A stretch of 36,007 nt of DNA from Lachnospiraceae bacterium (GTDB lineage: Bacteria > Bacillota > Clostridia > Lachnospirales > Lachnospiraceae), in the NCBI GenBank assembly GCA_017417105.1, contig JAFPZU010000118.1, positions 1-36,007 of the forward strand, read 5' to 3'. Below are positions 32,649 to 36,007 of this stretch, one piece after another. The notes under the pieces were generated by a model. The model had not been told where the DNA came from. It made no database searches and saw nothing but the letters and a program-made list of their open reading frames with translations. The first letter of the stretch is position 1; every line of letters starts with the position of its first letter. Made by a program: the position numbers and the translations under genes.

Positions 32649-33716
32649 ATGAAGAAATATCCTTTATTCATTTTAATAGCAGTATCTGTAGTGCTGGTGT
32701 CTATACCGGGGCTTATCATAAGCATCACGGACAGGAGCTTTTCTTATCCTGCGGCTGCAGTTCTTATTCACACCATAAAGGACGGGGATGCGGAAAGGAT
32801 CCTGCATCCAGGTAAAGCCAAAGCGCCGGATTTAGAAGACGTTCCCGCCGTGATCCCGGAAGAGGCAAAGGCTCTTATGGAGGCAGCAGCAAAAGACAGG
32901 GACGGAGCCGAAGCTGATGATGAAAAGAATGAGGGAATGAAAGTTAAGGAAACGGCCGGGGAAGAGAAAGAGAGCGAAGAAGAGTCTGAAGAATCCGGGG
33001 AAGAGGAAGAAGAGGAGCATGATCGCCATGAAGACGAGGATTCTGACGAGGATGAAGATCATGACGAGGACGATGATCAGGATGACGGTGAGCATGAGGA
33101 TGATGAGGATGACGGCTGGAAGGAATTTACTACCGTTGACAATGACTACTTTGAAGATGCCTGCTATATAGGGGATTCGAGGGTACAGGGGCTTGGCCTT
33201 TATTCCGGACTTCCGGGAACGAATTACGGAATAACGTCAATGCAGATCTACCGGTTTTTTGACAAGAAGGTTGTTGAGACTCCACTGGGGAAGGTCACCC
33301 TTGCCGAGGCGCTGGCAGGAGATCAGAAATTCGGAAAGATCTATCTGGGTTTTGGCCTTAATGAACTGGGATGGGGAAATGACGGCACCTTTGCCGAGCA
33401 TTACTACAATCTGATCGATTATATCAAGGCGGTGCAGCCCGATGCCATCATATATGTAATGGGACTTCTTCATGTGACTGAGGCTGAGGAGAGGAAATCT
33501 TCTGTATTTACGAACAGCGCAATAGATCACAGAAATGAAGAGATAAGGCAGATAGCAGAGGATGAGCATGTTTACTATCTGGATCTGAATGAGGTGTTTA
33601 CGGATGAGAACGGGAGACTTCCTGCAGAGGACTCCTTTGACGGGATACACATAAAGGCAAATGCCATGTATAAATGGGCGGATTATCTTAAGACCCATGC
33701 CATAGAGCCGGATTGA
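32649..33716 (+). CDS. SGNH/GDSL-type protein with acidic linker (MBOAT partner)
   Basis: An N-terminal signal anchor (about 5-27) leads to an extremely acidic, low-complexity linker (about 85-158, nearly all Glu, Asp, Ser and His), then a C-terminal SGNH domain. The nucleophile is in GDSR (Ser177), block III is GLNE (236-239), and the Asp/His pair is DGIH (Asp331, His334), so the triad is complete. Such proteins complete extracytoplasmic O-acetylation with MBOAT partners (as AlgJ/AlgX, PatB or DltD do in their systems). The acidic linker may bind cations or space the domain off the membrane (inference). The ATG has no adjacent ribosome site; see the short upstream ORF in the findings. Confidence 0.88.
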   Translation: MKKYPLFILIAVSVVLVSIPGLIISITDRSFSYPAAAVLIHTIKDGDAERILHPGKAKAPDLEDVPAVIPEEAKALMEAAAKDRDGAEADDEKNEGMKVKETAGEEKESEEESEESGEEEEEEHDRHEDEDSDEDEDHDEDDDQDDGEHEDDEDDGWKEFTTVDNDYFEDACYIGDSRVQGLGLYSGLPGTNYGITSMQIYRFFDKKVVETPLGKVTLAEALAGDQKFGKIYLGFGLNELGWGNDGTFAEHYYNLIDYIKAVQPDAIIYVMGLLHVTEAEERKSSVFTNSAIDHRNEEIRQIAEDEHVYYLDLNEVFTDENGRLPAEDSFDGIHIKANAMYKWADYLKTHAIEPD

Positions 33717-33795
33717 CAGGGGCGGTGCCCGGGTTGCGATTGAAAAGCAGTAATACTGCGGTTTCCGGGCGGAAACAAAGCTGTAAAAGTGTCCA

Positions 33796-33824
33796 TTGAT
33801 AAGGTGTGTTGCGTATGCTAAAAT
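33796..33824 (+). promoter_or_regulatory. Promoter of degV
   Basis: TTGATA (33796-33801), 17 bp and TAAAAT (33819-33824), preceded by TG at -15/-14 (extended -10). The start lies about 33831, giving a leader near 48 nt. Confidence 0.7.
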
Positions 33825-33878
33825 CCCCTTTGATTTTGTGGAAGAAAAAATAATTCGGTGAGCGTCGGAGAGTTTTAT

Positions 33879-34745
33879 ATGTCGGTTGCGATCGTTACAG
33901 ACAGTAATAGCGGGATCACACAGGCTGAGGCAAAAAAGCTCGGCATCAGTGTTCTGCCCATGCCTTTCACAATAAACAATGAGACATATTTTGAAGATAT
34001 AAACCTTACCCAGGATGAGTTCTATGAGAAGCTTACCGATCCCGGGGCGGAGATCCATACTTCCCAACCGGGACCTGTGGAAACCATGGGGTTGTGGGAC
34101 GAGCTTCTTAAGGAAAATGATGAGATAGTTTTTATTCCGATGTCCTCGGGGCTGTCCGGCTCATGCCAGAGCGCTTCCGTCTTTGCGGCGGATTATGACG
34201 GAAGAGTGAAGGTTGTAAATAACCAGCGGATCTCCGTCACGCAATATGCAAGCGTTCTGGAGGCTATAAAGATGGCTGAAGCAGGCTTTGATGGGGATCA
34301 TATAAAGACACGTCTGGAAGAGACCAGATTTGATTCGAATATCTTCATAACAGTAGACACCATGAAGTATCTGAAAAAGGGAGGTCGGGTCACTCCTGCG
34401 GCAGCGGCTTTTGCGGATCTTCTGGGAATAAAGCCCGTGCTTCGCATCTATGGAGAGAAGCTGGATGCCTTTGCCAAAGCCCGGGGCATGAAAAACGCCA
34501 AGAAGATCATGATAAAGGCAGTTACCGATGATCTTGAAAAAAATTACGGGGGGATATGTCCTGAGGCGCCCAATGCCAGGATCGGACTGGCATATACCCA
34601 TAATCTTTCGGAAGCGGAGGAATTTAAGGAAGAGGTAAAGGAAGCCTTTCCGGGATATATTATCGACATGTACCCTCTGTCGCTTTCTATTTCCTGTCAT
34701 ATAGGACCGGGTTCACTGGCCGTCACCTGTACAAAGATCCTGTGA
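33879..34745 (+). CDS. DegV family fatty-acid-binding protein
   Basis: A cytoplasmic DegV/FakB-type protein that holds a fatty acid for phosphorylation by fatty acid kinase FakA; the kinase gene is not in the window. The 288 residues open with VAIVTDSNSGITQAEAKKLG, then the ligand-loop region HTSQPGP and MSSGLSGSCQSA, and end in SLSISCHIGPGSLAVTC, all family signatures. ATG 33879 follows GGAGAG (33867-33872) with 6-bp spacing; a longer GTG start at 33858 lacks such a site and would precede the conserved N-terminus with seven extra residues. It has its own promoter and a strong terminator, so it stands alone. Confidence 0.93.
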   Translation: MSVAIVTDSNSGITQAEAKKLGISVLPMPFTINNETYFEDINLTQDEFYEKLTDPGAEIHTSQPGPVETMGLWDELLKENDEIVFIPMSSGLSGSCQSASVFAADYDGRVKVVNNQRISVTQYASVLEAIKMAEAGFDGDHIKTRLEETRFDSNIFITVDTMKYLKKGGRVTPAAAAFADLLGIKPVLRIYGEKLDAFAKARGMKNAKKIMIKAVTDDLEKNYGGICPEAPNARIGLAYTHNLSEAEEFKEEVKEAFPGYIIDMYPLSLSISCHIGPGSLAVTCTKIL

Positions 34746-34763
34746 ATAATATTTGAAAGATTT

Positions 34764-34795
34764 ACCGTCGCGGGCAGGTTCGCGACGGTTTTTTT
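34764..34795 (+). terminator. Terminator of degV
   Basis: A perfect 9-bp stem ACCGTCGCG / CGCGACGGT with an 8-nt loop, followed by six or more T. A textbook intrinsic terminator 18 bp after the degV stop. Confidence 0.92.
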
Positions 34796-34894
34796 GTTCT
34801 GCCCACAAAGGTACACGTATGGAGTGCATGATGGGGCTTCCGGGCACGATTCTGATAAAGTATCACACGTCTTTTTCTCATATGTAACGGTTAC

Positions 34895-35797
34895 GTGTTT
34901 CATGCTTATTCATTGGCGATGCTTAGAGATACATACTTGCTTAATAAGCCGCCTACAAATCTGGGGAACGGATATCAGGGATTTGATATCAGGTATGCGG
35001 TAACAGTTGCAGATGGAATCTATTCAAAAGAGCAAGGTAATTATGGAAAACTGACAAGAATCTGGAAAGAGGGCTTTGATTACAGACCGGTTGAAACGGC
35101 AGAACTATTGGACACGGAACGTGAATACCTGCTTTTCCAAAAGGAGATAGTTCTTAAAGGATTCGAAATACTTGCAAAAAGACAACTTCGACAGTTGGGG
35201 ACTGGTACGATTGATCCATTGATGTATGACGATCAGGATTTGGGTTATCTTTTGGATCGTAGTGCGTATGCTATGAATGTGAGAAAAAATCAGGCTTTAA
35301 GAATTGCTGCATATTATAGGCTTTCCAATCTTGTTGTGATGACTGAAAAATATAAATGTACCGTCTATAAAGACCAAGACGGGGATATTGAAGAAATCGC
35401 CAAGAATGAAAAGCGGTCGGATAAGGCTGAGAGCGAGAACCTGCGCACGGCGAAGAAGCTGGCGAAGCTTCAGAAGGATAAAGAAAAATGCGAGACAGAG
35501 CGGTTTTTCAATGTTGACCGGTTCATGGCCGGGGAACTGGAAAAGGATAATTACCAGAGGATAAGAACGGAACTGATGCGCAAGGCGGAACTTCTGGACA
35601 AGCAGATCGCGGAGGCTTCGGCAAAGCTTCATGAGAGCGAGGCGGCAGCGGATGACGGCGTTCGGGACGCTCTGGATACGCTGAAGAGGTATTCCGGGGC
35701 GGATGAACTTAGCAGGGAGATTGTGGAGGCGTTTATTGATAAGATTCTGATCTACGATCCCGGGGCATATAGAGATCCGGTGGAAGTTTTCGGATGA
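34895..35797 (+). pseudogene. Chimeric ORF: unrecognised N-part joined to serine-recombinase C-terminus
   Basis: The 300-residue ORF has two unlike parts. Residues 1 to about 175 (34895-35420) are AT-richer with different codon use and match no family I recognise; they are predicted soluble and helical, with DQDLGYLLDRSAYAMNV. Residues from about 176 on match the C-terminus of large serine recombinases: the coiled-coil part with RFMAGELEKDNYQRIRTELM, and the ending REIVEAFIDKILIYDPG. The catalytic N-terminus with the serine and the DNA-binding zinc-ribbon region are absent, so it cannot recombine DNA. The GTG start (or ATG 34919) has no ribosome site. It looks like a fusion scar from a decayed mobile element. 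It is open, so a chimeric protein is possible. Confidence 0.6.
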
Positions 35798-35828
35798 AGT
35801 GATGAAGTTTATAAGGGTTTAAGGCATG

Positions 35829-35862
35829 GAGCCGGTTGGAGAAATCTGACCGGTTCTTTTTT
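35829..35862 (+). terminator. Terminator after the chimeric ORF
   Basis: GAGCCGGTTGGA and TCTGACCGGTTC form a 12-bp stem, three pairs being G-U, with loop GAAA, followed by TTTTTT. It lies 31 bp after the stop. Confidence 0.85.
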
Positions 35863-35947
35863 GTTAGGGGACTATGCGGAACGTTGAGGATATGTTAGAA
35901 TAACTTATACAAATCGCATAAGTGTTTATAGAGCAAGGACTAAGAAA

Positions 35948-36007
35948 ATGGTTAAGAATAATATTGAATTGGATATCAAGGTTAAGTGCGTGGAAGAACA
36001 TATGACA
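35948..36007 (+). CDS. Start of a further gene, cut by the window edge
   Basis: An ATG at 35948 behind AAGGA (35935-35939) opens a reading frame of 20 codons to the window end (MVKNNIELDIKVKCVEEHMT), without a stop. Too short to assign. The gene continues beyond the window. Confidence 0.5.
   Translation, partial: MVKNNIELDIKVKCVEEHMT

Noticed and set aside
33717-33790. Terminator after the SGNH gene (GTTTCC-GGGC-GGAAAC at 33761-33776)
   Set aside because: The stem is only 6 bp and no T-run follows, so it is not convincing.
33858-33878. GTG start at 33858 for degV
   Set aside because: The ribosome site GGAGAG lies inside this extension and serves ATG 33879, where conserved DegV sequence begins.
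1-36007. CRISPR arrays, tRNA and rRNA genes, phage modules
   Set aside because: No regularly spaced direct repeats, no tRNA-like cloverleaf or rRNA sequence, and no structural phage genes were seen.

Overview
The window looks like chromosome of an anaerobic Firmicute of the Clostridia, most likely Lachnospiraceae (inference from gene content and style). The evidence is moderate GC, strong AGGAGG-type ribosome sites, the anaerobic cobalamin enzymes CbiG and CbiJ-E-T, a DegV protein, a SpoIIE-type phosphatase, MetQ/MetN/MetI, and short TGATG/ATGA gene overlaps. I saw no rRNA, tRNA, CRISPR array or intact insertion sequence.

Layout. 1-5.3 kb: cbiG, a three-domain cbiJ-cbiE-cbiT fusion and a membrane-anchored spermidine-synthase-like gene, then a gene-free stretch carrying an orphan promoter and three short palindromes. 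5.3-8.1 kb, minus strand: a type I glutamine synthetase of beta-like sequence and, 68 bp downstream of it, a PAS-PAS-GGDEF cyclase. 8.2-10.4 kb: an alanine/glycine:Na+ symporter with a terminator hairpin in its leader, then a possible structured RNA and a MITE-like repeat. 10.4-12.6 kb: a divergent pair, an orphan solute-binding lipoprotein (minus) and two tiny membrane proteins (plus), with overlapping promoters. 12.7-18.2 kb: a tightly packed run of D,D-carboxypeptidase, holA, a small acidic protein, a family 2 glycosyltransferase and a lipoprotein with tandem DUF3089-like hydrolase domains, the first of them lacking its catalytic serine. 18.2-23.8 kb: metQ, a large palindromic repeat, metN-metI, then an FAD oxidoreductase and a GT87-like membrane glycosyltransferase. 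23.8-25.5 kb, minus strand: a SpoIIE phosphatase. 25.6-25.9 kb: two back-to-back MITE-like repeats of the same family as the one at 10.3 kb. 26.0-27.2 kb: glyA. 27.3-31.2 kb: an ABC export operon made of ATPase, membrane-anchored CARDB-like protein and MacB/FtsX-type permease. 31.2-33.7 kb: an MBOAT O-acyltransferase with an SGNH partner. 33.8-34.8 kb: degV. 34.8-36 kb: a chimeric ORF ending in a serine-recombinase C-terminus, and the start of another gene.

The main functional themes are cobalamin synthesis, nitrogen and amino-acid metabolism (glnA, AGCS, metQNI, glyA), and cell-envelope construction (carboxypeptidase, glycosyltransferases, O-acetylation pair, ABC exporter, lipoproteins). The most unusual items are the ABC-CARDB-permease operon, the half-dead tandem DUF3089 lipoprotein, the repeat family with TTA flanks and a conserved TAGCCC core, the unassigned RNA after the symporter, and genes whose transcripts are predicted to begin inside a perfect or near-perfect hairpin.
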